This document shows, in pieces, positions 35,664 to 44,661 of a stretch of DNA of 64,000 nucleotides; the first letter of the stretch is position 1; every line of letters begins with the position of its first letter. Both the position numbers and the translations under genes were made by a program. This DNA is from Roseimaritima ulvae (lineage in GTDB: Bacteria > Planctomycetota > Planctomycetia > Pirellulales > Pirellulaceae): assembly GCF_008065135.1 (NCBI RefSeq), contig NZ_CP042914.1:3286001-3350000 (forward strand), written 5' to 3'. The notes beneath the pieces are model-generated. The model did no database searches, had not been told where the DNA came from, and saw nothing but the letters and a program-made list of their open reading frames with translations.

Positions 35664-36577
35664 GCTTCATCACCGATATAGATTCGAGTCGTGCGGCGTT
35701 TGGTTTCCGATGGCACAAGCAGTCGACGTCGTGCCGATGGCGTCATACCGAAATCCTTCCAGACATCGCTCGCCAGATCGCTGCTTTTGCGAAACAGAAG
35801 CGACAAAGGGTTCTCGATCGCCCGGCCGGTGGTCTTGCCATCCAGCACCGCAATGGGACTTTTCTGCTGCAGTCGATAAGCCCTCACGCTCATCGAATAG
35901 GCAAAACATCCCACCACGATGGGCGGTCGGTAAATTCCATTGGCCAGCCCCACGGAATCCAGTGCATAAATCATGTCGTGCCAATGCCGAATCCCTTCTT
36001 TACCGAGAATCGATGGGGCGGCTCCAAGCTCAGCGTGGGGTAGCACGTCGCCCGTCTGGGATTCTTCCTCATCCAAGTCCGTACGATTGCTTGGGTTCCC
36101 CCGCATCTTGTGGATCTCACTGGGGATTGCCGGCCGCCCTTTTTCGCTGTGAGTAAGCCAAACGGTGCGAGGCGAGAAGCCAAACTGCCGCGAAAGGTTC
36201 AGCAACTGCAGGCCGTAACGAATCCCGATGATGGCCAACGTCGAAGGACGCGGATTGCCGCGGAGCGTCACGCCCACCAGCGGCGCCGGTTTTCCGGGCG
36301 TGCGTTCCATCTCACAACACAGCTGCTTGACCGTCCGGCAGAAGATCCCCCAGGTTCGGCAGTAAGTTTCGAGTGCCTGGACGTCCAGCAGCGTCGATCG
36401 GTCCAGCGTCAGCAGCATCGGAGCAACACGTCGCCACTCGGCCACTGCGTCCGGCTCCAAACCGTCTGGCATCTCCAGCGCGACGGAGTCGGCGGCAAGT
36501 CCATGAACCAGTCGCGTCTGGCCGCCAGATTCAGCGCTACGCCGCTCGTCTGACTTCTTTTTGCGCCCTCGCTTCAT
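35660..36577 (-). CDS. terS: Phage terminase small subunit, P27-like, apparently duplicated
   Basis: 305 residues, about double the usual 150. The first half has a P27-type core (LDRSTLLDVQALETYCRTWG, then GIRYGLQLLNLSRQFGFSPR), and the second half repeats the layout, with a matching loop and a C-terminal MTPSARRRLLVPS. It binds pac or cos DNA and recruits the large subunit. The first copy ends in FGFSPRTV, the second in FGMTPSARRRL, as in the typical P27 ending. A P27 domain fused in tandem is unusual. Confidence 0.8.
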   Translation of the reverse strand: MKRGRKKKSDERRSAESGGQTRLVHGLAADSVALEMPDGLEPDAVAEWRRVAPMLLTLDRSTLLDVQALETYCRTWGIFCRTVKQLCCEMERTPGKPAPLVGVTLRGNPRPSTLAIIGIRYGLQLLNLSRQFGFSPRTVWLTHSEKGRPAIPSEIHKMRGNPSNRTDLDEEESQTGDVLPHAELGAAPSILGKEGIRHWHDMIYALDSVGLANGIYRPPIVVGCFAYSMSVRAYRLQQKSPIAVLDGKTTGRAIENPLSLLFRKSSDLASDVWKDFGMTPSARRRLLVPSETKRRTTRIYIGDEA

Positions 36578-36816
36578 GCAATTTCACCTTCAAAACGCCC
36601 AACGCGCGCAAAACGTCGATTTTCCCAAAATTGCGCTGCCGCGAGTCAACAACGATCTGCCCGGCATCGTGGATTTTTTCGACCCTGCCCCCTCCCCCTG
36701 GAGATGCCCTCGGTTTGTCACCAGGGGACGCTGGGTCGATGCTGCCGCGTTTGGCGACAGGGGTGCGCTTGATGCGTCGTGAATAGAAGAAAGCCCGGTA
36801 GGGGACGGCTCAACCG
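36578..36816. other. Gap between terS and the ASCH gene
   Basis: About 240 bases in the leftward late block. It probably contains a promoter or the packaging site for the terminase, which often lies next to terS; no repeat is visible by eye. Confidence 0.3.
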
Positions 36817-37269
36817 TTATCGTATGCCATCGGCCATCTGACGGGAAACGGCGTTGACGGTTTCGGCGTTTGGGGTCCAGAGGCCCAGCTGTCCCTTGCA
36901 GGGCACCGGCTGGGGAAGCTTGATCACGTTGGCGAGACGGAAGCAATAGGGACCAAACGCCCACGGATCGGCAATCGGGACGGGGGAGGGATCAAGCAAC
37001 GATGGGGCAGGGCAGAACGCTTCGCAACGAACCATGTCGACGACCGCGACGATTGCACCCCCGGGGATCTGCTCAAATGGCGAGCCATCGATACCGATGG
37101 ACCGCATGAACTCCACCGCCGTGACGTCGGAGCCTTTCGACTTGCCCGCATGAATCAGCAGACGGCCGGTGTAGTCCGAGTGCCAAGGTCGGTTCTCGAT
37201 TGTCTTCAGGCCCTCGGCGATGGCCCAGGCCCACGGACGGTGAATTGTGATCGCTCTCATTGCATCCAT
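36817..37269 (-). CDS. ASCH-domain protein
   Basis: 150 residues. ITIHRPWAWAIAEGLKTIEN, GRLLIHAGK and CFRLANVIKLPQP fit the ASCH/PUA-like fold, which binds RNA or modified nucleosides. The domain is common in phage gene blocks next to methyltransferases, as here. Start 37269 or 37260. It may act in RNA-coupled or DNA-modification work. Confidence 0.75.
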   Translation of the reverse strand: MDAMRAITIHRPWAWAIAEGLKTIENRPWHSDYTGRLLIHAGKSKGSDVTAVEFMRSIGIDGSPFEQIPGGAIVAVVDMVRCEAFCPAPSLLDPSPVPIADPWAFGPYCFRLANVIKLPQPVPCKGQLGLWTPNAETVNAVSRQMADGIR

Positions 37270-37271
37270 TC

Positions 37272-37697
37272 TTAAAACGGTACCGGTTCTGCGGTGTTGT
37301 TCAACTCGGTCAGTGCATCGGCCAACGCCTGCCGGCGTGTCAGCAGACGCTCACACGGATGGAACAGGAACTCAAATAAGCGATCCTCGCCGCCGTCGCC
37401 ACTGTATTCGGGGAACTCGGCCGCCACGCGTTCGTGAATGATGTCGTATCGCGGGATCGCCGTTTGGTCGCCCTGTTCGTATCGTCGACCATCACGTTTG
37501 GCAAACCCATGTCGCCAGAATCCCCAGCAGCCCCGCGAACCACCGCAGCGGACCTGCCAGGCAAGTTGGCGGATCTCTCGATCGCGCCCCTTCGTTTCGC
37601 GGTCGATCTCCTGCAGGTAGTCGGCCAGATTTTGCACGTCTCGCCAAGCGATGCCCACGACGCGGGCATCGCGTTTCAGTTCGTCAATCGTACTCAT
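37272..37697 (-). CDS. Prophage protein of unknown function
   Basis: 141 residues, highly charged, with a Trp/Cys/Gly-rich patch (CGGSRGCWGFWRHGFA) and a Leu-rich helix near the end. It overlaps the methyltransferase gene by four bases (ATGA) and ends three bases before the ASCH gene, so it is in one operon with them. No family recognised. Confidence 0.6.
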   Translation of the reverse strand: MSTIDELKRDARVVGIAWRDVQNLADYLQEIDRETKGRDREIRQLAWQVRCGGSRGCWGFWRHGFAKRDGRRYEQGDQTAIPRYDIIHERVAAEFPEYSGDGGEDRLFEFLFHPCERLLTRRQALADALTELNNTAEPVPF

Positions 37698-39166
37698 TCG
37701 GCTGGCTCCTCGATCACCACAATTCGCGTGGCGACTTTGGTAGGCCTCACCGCGTCGGGGCCATCGAAGGCGTTGTCGGGCAGCTTGAATGAGTAACCAT
37801 CGACCTCATCGAGCCATTCCCGGAATTCCTTTGCCTTGCGATCGCGGCGATAGAACAGCCCTTCGCTGACGATGGCCACCAGTCGGCCGCCGGGCTCCAA
37901 GAAGTCCGCCGCGGCCATCACGTGCTCGGCGTCCTGCCCGTTTTCGAAGGGCGGATTCATCAGGATGCGGTCAAACAGTCCGACGTCACAGGGATCGATC
38001 TCGAGGAAGTCGTGGACACCGTCCTCACTGAGCGCCTGGCAGCGGGGGTAGTCGATCGACGTGCCGATAAACTCGCGGCATTCGGCGTTGATCTCACACC
38101 AGCGAATGTCGATCGAGCCCATGGCGTATCGAATCGTCGGCAGGGGATCGGCGACCAGAGCACGGATGATGTGCCCCATGCCGGCCGACGGTTCAAGAAT
38201 TCGATCACCAGGCTGAATGTCAGCCCGCCGGAGCATTTCAGCGATCACGCTATCGGGCGTGGGGAAGAACCCCGGACGTGAGCACAACCGCAGTTCGTTT
38301 TCTCGGCTGGTCAGTTGTTCGGCGGCCTCGACTTCTTCGGCACGTCGAGCCGCGTCCGCATCCCCGGCGAGGAACCGTCGCAGCGTTTGAGCCGTCTCGC
38401 TGTTGTCTCGGTACTCATCGGTGCGGCGAGCCGAATAGTAGCCGGACGTGTCGACGCCCTTCGAAACCATCCGCAGAATCGCATACCGCTGTCGAACGGC
38501 TTTGAGCGACTCGGGGATGGTCCCCGCTTCCCAAGCGTCTGCCAGCGCGTGCATGGCGTGCTGAGTCTTCAGCATGTCCTGGCCTTCGAATTGTCGCTGG
38601 ATGTAGTGCCAATTACGGCGAGCAGTCGGACGTTGGGTCATCGGTCGCAGTTTGTGTTCAATCTGCTTGGTGAGCACATCGGCGGATCGCCGCAGTTGGG
38701 CCGCGATGCGCTGAGCATCGGGTTTGCGTGGCGTGGGGGCCTGGTTGTCGTCGCCATCGGGAGCGACCGGCAGTGGCTGGCCTGCATCGTCGCTGCCGAT
38801 CTCAAACGTCTGGGAGATGTGAAACACAACGGCGCGGCGGCCGACAGTTCGCTTCGCCTTCTTGCCGTCGGGCGTGGCTGGCTTTGTGTCTGCCGGTTTC
38901 GATTCGTCGACGGGCACACGGACAAAGATTTTCACTCCGCGTTCACCACGCCGAACCTGCCGGCCCTTGGCTTGCCATGCGGGATAAGTGAAAACGTTCT
39001 CGCGTGGTCTGATGTCTTCAGCCTTCAGGCCGCGAGCCACAAAGCCGTCGATGATCGGTTGGTAGTTCGCGTGGCTGTCATTTTCGACGGCTCGGGCGAG
39101 TGCCTCGGCGGCCTGAGCAGATCGTTCGGACTTGGTTCGTCGCTTTTTGCGCGTGGCGGTAGCCAT
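37694..39166 (-). CDS. ArdC-like domain fused to N6-adenine DNA methyltransferase
   Basis: 490 residues. Residues 1-135 resemble the ArdC N-terminal ssDNA-binding domain of antirestriction proteins (FTYPAWQAKGRQVRRGERGVK, FHISQTFEI). A helical linker follows. The C-terminal half is a gamma-class SAM methyltransferase with the cofactor-binding LEPSAGMGHII at about 323-333 and the catalytic NPPF at about 402-405. The enzyme likely methylates adenine in phage DNA and may shield it from restriction. AGGAACCAT lies just before the start, the same leader as the AAA+ gene at 41634. Confidence 0.87.
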   Translation of the reverse strand: MATATRKKRRTKSERSAQAAEALARAVENDSHANYQPIIDGFVARGLKAEDIRPRENVFTYPAWQAKGRQVRRGERGVKIFVRVPVDESKPADTKPATPDGKKAKRTVGRRAVVFHISQTFEIGSDDAGQPLPVAPDGDDNQAPTPRKPDAQRIAAQLRRSADVLTKQIEHKLRPMTQRPTARRNWHYIQRQFEGQDMLKTQHAMHALADAWEAGTIPESLKAVRQRYAILRMVSKGVDTSGYYSARRTDEYRDNSETAQTLRRFLAGDADAARRAEEVEAAEQLTSRENELRLCSRPGFFPTPDSVIAEMLRRADIQPGDRILEPSAGMGHIIRALVADPLPTIRYAMGSIDIRWCEINAECREFIGTSIDYPRCQALSEDGVHDFLEIDPCDVGLFDRILMNPPFENGQDAEHVMAAADFLEPGGRLVAIVSEGLFYRRDRKAKEFREWLDEVDGYSFKLPDNAFDGPDAVRPTKVATRIVVIEEPAE

Positions 39167-39249
39167 AGGATGGTTCCTTTTTCGGGGGAGTTGCTTGGGA
39201 TTTGCGGCACGGGCGGCGTCTGCAAACGCCGCCCGATCAGACGGTCAAA

Positions 39250-40113
39250 CTAAGCGGCGGCCGAGGCAACACCGATGGCATTGCGGACAGCGTTGCCGGC
39301 ATCGCTACGGGTGTAGCAATTTTCGATGATGATCCGACGTGGGTCGGAGCAAACGCGGTTGATCAGCGTCGGCATGCTTTCGAGCGATGCATGCCGGCCG
39401 AGTCCTTCGCTGCAGTCGTCTGCAGGCAAGGTGTGAGCCGAGAAGAAAACGTTGCGGAAGAACCAAGGCGACGTGGCCGCGATCAGCGCGTCGCGATCAA
39501 GCGGGTCGCTGGCCGCTTTGACTTGCATCGAAAACACGCCGCCGCGGGTGCAGTTGTTCCAGCATCGTGAAACCGCGTCGCAAACGAACACTTCGGCACG
39601 AATGCCGGCGGCTTCGAGTACTTCCACGGTGGAGATGCCCGCACTGGCGGCCCACAGCAGTTCGTCGGCAGTTCGTCCACCGTTCCCACCGATGTTGATC
39701 AACACCGAGACGGGTTTGAGCGACGTCCGCAACTGGCGGCGTGTGGTTCGCCAGAACGGGTTGCCTGAGCGAAGGCGGTCGTAGCAAATCTCCGCGCCAT
39801 CATCTTCGCTAAATCGTACGCGTCGGCGATGGCTCTTGGGTTTTTCGATCGTCAGTCCTTCAAGGTCGCGATGCATCCGATCGACAACGTTTTGTCCGTA
39901 GGTCCAAGGGCGGTGCATGGCCTGGATCAGATCAGCAAAATTCGCCAGATCGGTTCGCCCGTGCCACTCGGCAAAGCGTTCAGCATTCGCCAAGCGGTTC
40001 TCATACTTTTCGCGAAAGAGGTTGCCCGGGCGATCAATCACGGCCGGGGCGTCGTGCAGTCCGTCCATTTGGATCAGCCAATTGTTTTCGATCAGCGTGG
40101 TGGAGATGGTCAT
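39250..40113 (-). CDS. vWA-like protein partnered with AAA+ ATPase
   Basis: 287 residues. The strand VSVLINIGGNGGRTADELLW followed by a long helix and VEVLEAAGIRAEVFVCDAVS matches the start of a von Willebrand A fold, and the gene sits downstream of a MoxR/CobS-like AAA+ ATPase, the usual pairing. The metal-site DxSxS is not conserved (GNGGR instead), so it may not bind metal. It likely works as a substrate adaptor. The family is uncertain. Confidence 0.5.
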   Translation of the reverse strand: MTISTTLIENNWLIQMDGLHDAPAVIDRPGNLFREKYENRLANAERFAEWHGRTDLANFADLIQAMHRPWTYGQNVVDRMHRDLEGLTIEKPKSHRRRVRFSEDDGAEICYDRLRSGNPFWRTTRRQLRTSLKPVSVLINIGGNGGRTADELLWAASAGISTVEVLEAAGIRAEVFVCDAVSRCWNNCTRGGVFSMQVKAASDPLDRDALIAATSPWFFRNVFFSAHTLPADDCSEGLGRHASLESMPTLINRVCSDPRRIIIENCYTRSDAGNAVRNAIGVASAAA

Positions 40114-40140
40114 CGTTTTTCGTCTCGCGTTTGCGTGCCG

Positions 40141-40208
40141 TTCGTTTGCGTCAGTGATGTCTGACGGTCGAACTATCGTCTGCCGTTTTCACCGAGTGAA
40201 GGTCAGTG
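40141..40208. promoter_or_regulatory. Conserved upstream element A (GTCAG-6-CTGAC operator)
   Basis: A 68-base stretch, 28-95 bases upstream of the vWA-like gene, that recurs with the same length at 41705-41772 upstream of the AAA+ gene; 55 of 68 bases match by my hand alignment. Both contain the inverted repeat GTCAG-N6-CTGAC, with the N6 different. This suggests a shared repressor or activator site. Confidence 0.6.
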
Positions 40209-40310
40209 GCGCGGAATTTCACGCGGGAAGTAATGGGACTCACAACCGGCAATTGCCAGCGTTTGCCGATGCGTCAAAAGTTTTTTCCTGCTCTGTTTGA
40301 ATGGACATGA

Positions 40311-40424
40311 GCTTCATTCTCCCTCTAGGAGAGTCGAGCCCCAGCGAGGAGAGGGCGACCGCGCAACGGACAAAGAACCTCCCCTCGCTTAGGCTCTTCC
40401 CTCCTTGAGAAGGGAGGGTGAAGG
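40311..40424. repeat. MITE-like dispersed repeat, core copy 3
   Basis: Begins CTTCATTCTCCCTC and ends GGGAGGGTGAAG with the same internal GAGGAGAGGGCGACCGCG block as the host copies at 19997-20114 and 23401-23511. It lies in the prophage, between the AAA+ and vWA-like genes, so the repeat moves between host and prophage DNA. Confidence 0.75.
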
Positions 40425-40512
40425 GGGCACGAAGCCAAAACTGTATTCGCAATGCACGCCCGCGGCGTTTCGCTGGTGTCTCACCAGCTCGTCAGTGGGC
40501 TTGGCTACCGGG

Positions 40513-41634
40513 TTAGCCGGTGATGCGTTGTCGCTCATCGTCAGACCAGCCGGCGAACAACTGGTTGTCGATGTCGTCAAGCGACCAGTCGTATAGCGTT
40601 TTCATTTCGTAGGCGTCTCGCATGAAGCGGCTGCTGATCGTCCGTTCCAGTCGCGATTCGATCACCCGTTCCCGGTACATCAGCAGTCGGTTGCGGAGCG
40701 AATCGTCGGGGCACAGTGCCGCTTCCACGTCGGCGTCGTATTCCATCGGCACGGTGCCGATGCGGAAGCGGTCCAGCGTCGCATCGTCCAACTCGTTGCG
40801 TCCCACGTAGAGGCGATCGGCACCGCGGCCGAAGGTGTTCGCCGCCGCAATGCAAACGAAGTCAGGGTGGCGTTTAGCAGTTGGGTTCTCCGGGCGGTTC
40901 GCGACGGTGACGAACCCGTTTGCCAATGCCGCGTTGATCACGAGCAGGACGTTGGGATCGGCGGCGTCGATTTCATCGAACAGGAACACGCCGCCGTTTT
41001 CAAAGCAATCCAGGAACTCGGTACCGACAAACTGAAATTGTCCGTTCTCACCGCGTGGAACCAGCCGGCCGAGCAGCTGGGCTTCGCTCATTCCGGCCGA
41101 GCAACTGATCGACGCAAACCGCAGCTCGAGCGCTTCGGCGACTTGGCCGCCGAGATGACTTTTTCCGCAGCCCGACGGGCCGGGCAAGAATACAGGTTTG
41201 CGGGCGGCGGCCAATTGCAGCACCCGAGGGAATACGCTGTGGGTTTTGCCTTCGATGCGGATCAAGCGGTCATCGGGCTGGCGGATTTCAATCGACTCCG
41301 CTGCGGGTCGGTTTTCCAGTTCGGTGATTCGCTTCACCAGGTCGGCAATCAATTGGCTCGAAACGTCCGAGGCGGCCGGCGTCGCGGGTGACGGCGTCGT
41401 CGGTTGATTCGGTTTCCCGGCCGACGTGCAATCCGCATGCTTCCAGCGATTGCGTTTGCCGGGGCGGGAGTAGATTTCGATCTTGTCGCCCTGTTCGATC
41501 ATTTTTTTGCAGGCGGGGCACTTTGCACGATAGCGGGACGTTCCGTAGCCGGTATCGCCGGGGCGACGACCTTGGCAGAGGACTTCGGTTTCGTTGACGT
41601 TTTCGGGGTTCGTCGGTAGCATGATGTCGCTCAT
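40513..41634 (-). CDS. AAA+ ATPase (MoxR/CobS-like) with zinc-finger N-terminus
   Basis: 373 residues. Residues 35-70 have a Cys/His zinc-finger-like segment (CPACKKMIEQGDKIEIY, then WKHADC) close in form to PARP-type fingers. The AAA+ domain has Walker A GPSGCGKSH near 151-158, Walker B VFLFDEIDAAD near 213, sensor 1 CIAAANTFGRGADR and Arg finger region LDDATLDRFRIG. It resembles the dynein-related AAA_5 family that drives vWA partners, here the gene downstream. Start at 41634, preceded by AGGAACCAT. Confidence 0.8.
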   Translation of the reverse strand: MSDIMLPTNPENVNETEVLCQGRRPGDTGYGTSRYRAKCPACKKMIEQGDKIEIYSRPGKRNRWKHADCTSAGKPNQPTTPSPATPAASDVSSQLIADLVKRITELENRPAAESIEIRQPDDRLIRIEGKTHSVFPRVLQLAAARKPVFLPGPSGCGKSHLGGQVAEALELRFASISCSAGMSEAQLLGRLVPRGENGQFQFVGTEFLDCFENGGVFLFDEIDAADPNVLLVINAALANGFVTVANRPENPTAKRHPDFVCIAAANTFGRGADRLYVGRNELDDATLDRFRIGTVPMEYDADVEAALCPDDSLRNRLLMYRERVIESRLERTISSRFMRDAYEMKTLYDWSLDDIDNQLFAGWSDDERQRITG

Positions 41635-41704
41635 TGAATGGTTCCTATTGCTTGGGTGCGGTTCAGAGCATGACCGGCAGCGACTGCAATCGCTGTCGGT
41701 CTCT

Positions 41705-41772
41705 TTCGTTTGCGTCAGTTGCGTCTGACACTCAAACCATCGTCGACCGATTTGCCCGAGTGAAGGTCAGCG
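41705..41772. promoter_or_regulatory. Conserved upstream element B (GTCAG-6-CTGAC operator)
   Basis: Second copy of the element at 40141-40208, here 71-138 bases before the AAA+ start codon. It keeps the inverted repeat GTCAG-TTGCGT-CTGAC at 41714-41729 and the end CGAGTGAAGGTCAG. Confidence 0.6.
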
Positions 41773-42516
41773 AGACGCTTTTTCCGTTGCCAACAGCGCA
41801 GCAAAAATGCCGGTAAACACCGGCATTGAGCATTCCCCAAGAAAAACTTTCGGCATTTTCTTACTAGTGCAGCGCGGCGGGCGTTGGCGCGTCTTCAAAC
41901 GCAATCGTGAATACGGCGTGACACGCTGTGTCGAAGGAAATCGATTACGGTCGTTCGCGGCACGTAAAGTTTGGTTCTCCGCTATCCAGGAAAAATTCAC
42001 CAGGAACCAGAGGACTTTAAGACAACCGAAGCGACAAGTTGACCGAGAAACTCAACGACGCCGAAGTTCTCTCGCGGAAGCTAGAGCAGCACTAAACGGA
42101 ACGTTAGAAAAGAAGGGTTTACGAATCTTAAGTGATCGGACTCAGTGTCAAGTGCCTGCGTGTTTAGGTATTTGGTTACAGACATCCCAACGGAACACAC
42201 GCACAGTAATTGCTTTCACTTTGCCAACTTGATACGAAATATAGCCGGCGCGACGGTGGCGGGTAGGACTGGCGGTGGAGCTGCGTTTCCTGCCGCCAAA
42301 ATCGGCCACTCCAACCACGTTTGTTAGCGCTCTGCTGCAAAACGAAGTGAGCAGTTCTGCTCCAAGAACTTGCATTGAGCACCTTCCGACCAGTTTCGAA
42401 AGCCATCCCGAAATCACGCTCGCGGACCCTCACAATTCCTGTCCGTAGAATTGTTGCTAAATTAAGCGCGCTCGCCTCACCGTGACTATTCTCGAACCGA
42501 TGCAGAACGTCTTGTC
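41773..42516. other. Divergent region between AAA+ and PHP-ATPase genes
   Basis: No reliable gene. The plus-strand open frame from 41807 is Arg-rich without a domain. A stretch at 41888-41970 resembles the end of the Mom-like gene on the minus strand (listed separately). AT content rises toward the PHP-ATPase gene. Confidence 0.35.
41888..41970 (-). pseudogene. Possible second decayed 3' end of the Mom-like gene
   Basis: The minus strand ACGATTGCGTTTGAAGACG matches the intact gene ACGGTCGCGTTTGAATACG at most positions, and preceding bases can be read as TLRAANDRNRF against TFRTGKNNSDRY. The match is short and shifts frame, so it may be chance; it gains weight only from the clear remnant at 45095-45232. 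Confidence 0.3.
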
Positions 42517-44661
42517 ATGAAGATAGATATTCACACGCATACAAAAAAGTGCAAGACAGGTGATGCCCATACTAGAGAAGTCTCCGCCGAGGTGTTTTGC
42601 CAGACCATCCTGTCTTCGGATGTAGGGATCGTTGCGATCACTAATCACAACGTATTCGACCGAGAGCAATTTTTCGAAATTCAAGGCGGCCTTTCACCGG
42701 AAGCACAAGTTTGGCCTGGGATAGAGTTAGATGTCTTGGAAAATGGCGCAAGAGGGCACCTGCTAGTAATTGTTTCGCCGACGAAGACGCATGAATTTTC
42801 AGAAGTGGTCGATCAGATCACCCGCTCTTTTACCCCCGATACATTCACGGCTACAATTGCCGAAGTTATAGAAAACTTTGATGCACTTAGCCCACTCTAC
42901 GTAGCGCACTACAAACAGAAGAAGCCCAACATCTCTGACGACGCATTGGAGAAGTTAGTGGCGAATACCGAAAATCCCGGGCGGGTTATCAAAGAGGTAA
43001 CGAACTCAATATCGGCCGGGATCTACATTTCGCATGGACATGCATCGATCTACGGGTCCGATGTTCAGGACTGGGCAACCTATGAAAAACTTTCACGCGA
43101 ACTTCCAGATCTTCGACTTCCTGTCGATAGTTTTGAGCATTTTTGTCTGCTACTGGAAAAAGATCCGACGACAATCAATACGGTTCTGGATAGAAAAACA
43201 TCTGAAGACTTGTCGTTGCGGCCGTTTGACGACAATTCTTGCCTAGATCTGAAAGTTTACAACGACATTAACGTCTTTTTTGGCCCAAAGGGGACCGGGA
43301 AGTCCTGCATACTTAAGGCAATTGCAAAGCACTACTCCACACACGGAACCGACGCCAGAGTCTACGAGTCAGCAAGTGACCGGTTAGACCAAATTTTCGA
43401 CACGAAAGGCAAAGATCTTTCGATTAACCTCAATAATCACGGCATCAACTACTGCTCGAACGAAATTGAACATTTGCGCAGCGTCGTCGAAGTAAATGTT
43501 ACAAATGTCAGCAAGTATGTCTCCTTCTTTAAAGCAAAGAGCACAAACAAAAACGCAAAGAAACTGCTTCTCAAAGACATTACCCCAGAGGAGGAGGGTA
43601 CGTTAAAACGCGAGTTTATAGACTTCAATGATGCTGCAGTAGCGACCGAAAAATTTCTTGAGTTTCTATCTGAAAATTCTTCAGTAAAAAAAGAGCTTGA
43701 CGAAGATGAGCTCGAGGATGTTGTTCGGATCCTAACCCGGCTGAATCAGCGGTTACATGCAAGGGATTGGACCAGTTTCTCTCGATGGAAGGAGGTTTGG
43801 TTTCTCAACTGTGCAATTGCAACTTTTCGAAAAGAGGTAGAGCGCAAGACTGGAATACCGGCCAAACCAACCACAACAGGATTTCGCGAATACGCATTGA
43901 ATCGGGTCGAAATCGAAATCAATGCAGCCGAGATTATTAGAAATGCAGATACCAAAATTCCAATTCAAACTGAAAGTCTTGGGAGTCTCGGTTCCAACAA
44001 AGGAAGCTTGGAGTTTCGGACTGAATTTAAATTTCAGGATGGGGGTATTACCTCCGGTGCCTTGTCCAGCCTGACTGGAGTCAAGAAGGGCACGCAGAAA
44101 AAGTTCATTAAACTCGTGCGGGCAATTCTTGCTAACGCGTATTCTGACGAACTGTTTCATCATATTGCCGCACTCAATGCAACGGAGGACGTCGAAGAAG
44201 TTCACACTGTCTATGAGTTGCTGTTGTTTGAAAGATACTTCGCATTAGACGGGCAGCGGTATACGCCCTCTAGCGGAGAGGCTTCAATGGTTATGCTGCA
44301 GAGGGAATTAGGGGAGGACAAGGAAATATACATACTGGACGAACCGGAGAGAAGTTTGGGGAACGAATACATCAATGATGTGATTGTACCTCTCGTGAAG
44401 GAACACGCTCGCGTCGGAAAAAAGGTTTTCATTTCTACCCATGATGCCAATATCGCGGTGCGAACACTACCCTACAGCTCGGTCTATCGCTGCCATGGCG
44501 CCTCGGGGTACAGCACTTACTGCGGTAACCCCTTCTCAAATAATCTTGTAGATTTAAACAATGCCAACGATCACCTGGACTGGAAACAGATCAGCATGAA
44601 AACTCTTGAAGGTGGCGAGGAAGCTTTTGGAGAGCGAGGGAAAATTTATGGAAATTATTAA
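42517..44661 (+). CDS. PHP-phosphoesterase/ABC-type ATPase fusion, candidate defence effector
   Basis: 714 residues. Residues 1-220 form a PHP domain: HTHTK at 6-10, ITNHN in place of TDHD, a GIEL Glu, and SHGHAS later; these ligands would hold metals for a phosphoesterase or nuclease. From about 252 comes an ABC/SMC-type ATPase with Walker A FFGPKGTGKS, an SSGEAS signature-like motif near 585, Walker B IYILDEPE near 604 and H-loop STHD near 640. The central part is helical. PHP plus AAA fusions such as the TrlF family recur near defence genes. Lower GC and the opposite strand mark it as cargo. No ribosome site is seen before ATG 42517. A 99-residue gene overlaps its end. Confidence 0.85.
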   Translation: MKIDIHTHTKKCKTGDAHTREVSAEVFCQTILSSDVGIVAITNHNVFDREQFFEIQGGLSPEAQVWPGIELDVLENGARGHLLVIVSPTKTHEFSEVVDQITRSFTPDTFTATIAEVIENFDALSPLYVAHYKQKKPNISDDALEKLVANTENPGRVIKEVTNSISAGIYISHGHASIYGSDVQDWATYEKLSRELPDLRLPVDSFEHFCLLLEKDPTTINTVLDRKTSEDLSLRPFDDNSCLDLKVYNDINVFFGPKGTGKSCILKAIAKHYSTHGTDARVYESASDRLDQIFDTKGKDLSINLNNHGINYCSNEIEHLRSVVEVNVTNVSKYVSFFKAKSTNKNAKKLLLKDITPEEEGTLKREFIDFNDAAVATEKFLEFLSENSSVKKELDEDELEDVVRILTRLNQRLHARDWTSFSRWKEVWFLNCAIATFRKEVERKTGIPAKPTTTGFREYALNRVEIEINAAEIIRNADTKIPIQTESLGSLGSNKGSLEFRTEFKFQDGGITSGALSSLTGVKKGTQKKFIKLVRAILANAYSDELFHHIAALNATEDVEEVHTVYELLLFERYFALDGQRYTPSSGEASMVMLQRELGEDKEIYILDEPERSLGNEYINDVIVPLVKEHARVGKKVFISTHDANIAVRTLPYSSVYRCHGASGYSTYCGNPFSNNLVDLNNANDHLDWKQISMKTLEGGEEAFGERGKIYGNY

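Noticed and set aside
41807-42232. 141-codon plus-strand frame before the PHP-ATPase gene
   Set aside because: No ribosome site or domain, and part of it is antisense to a possible Mom remnant.
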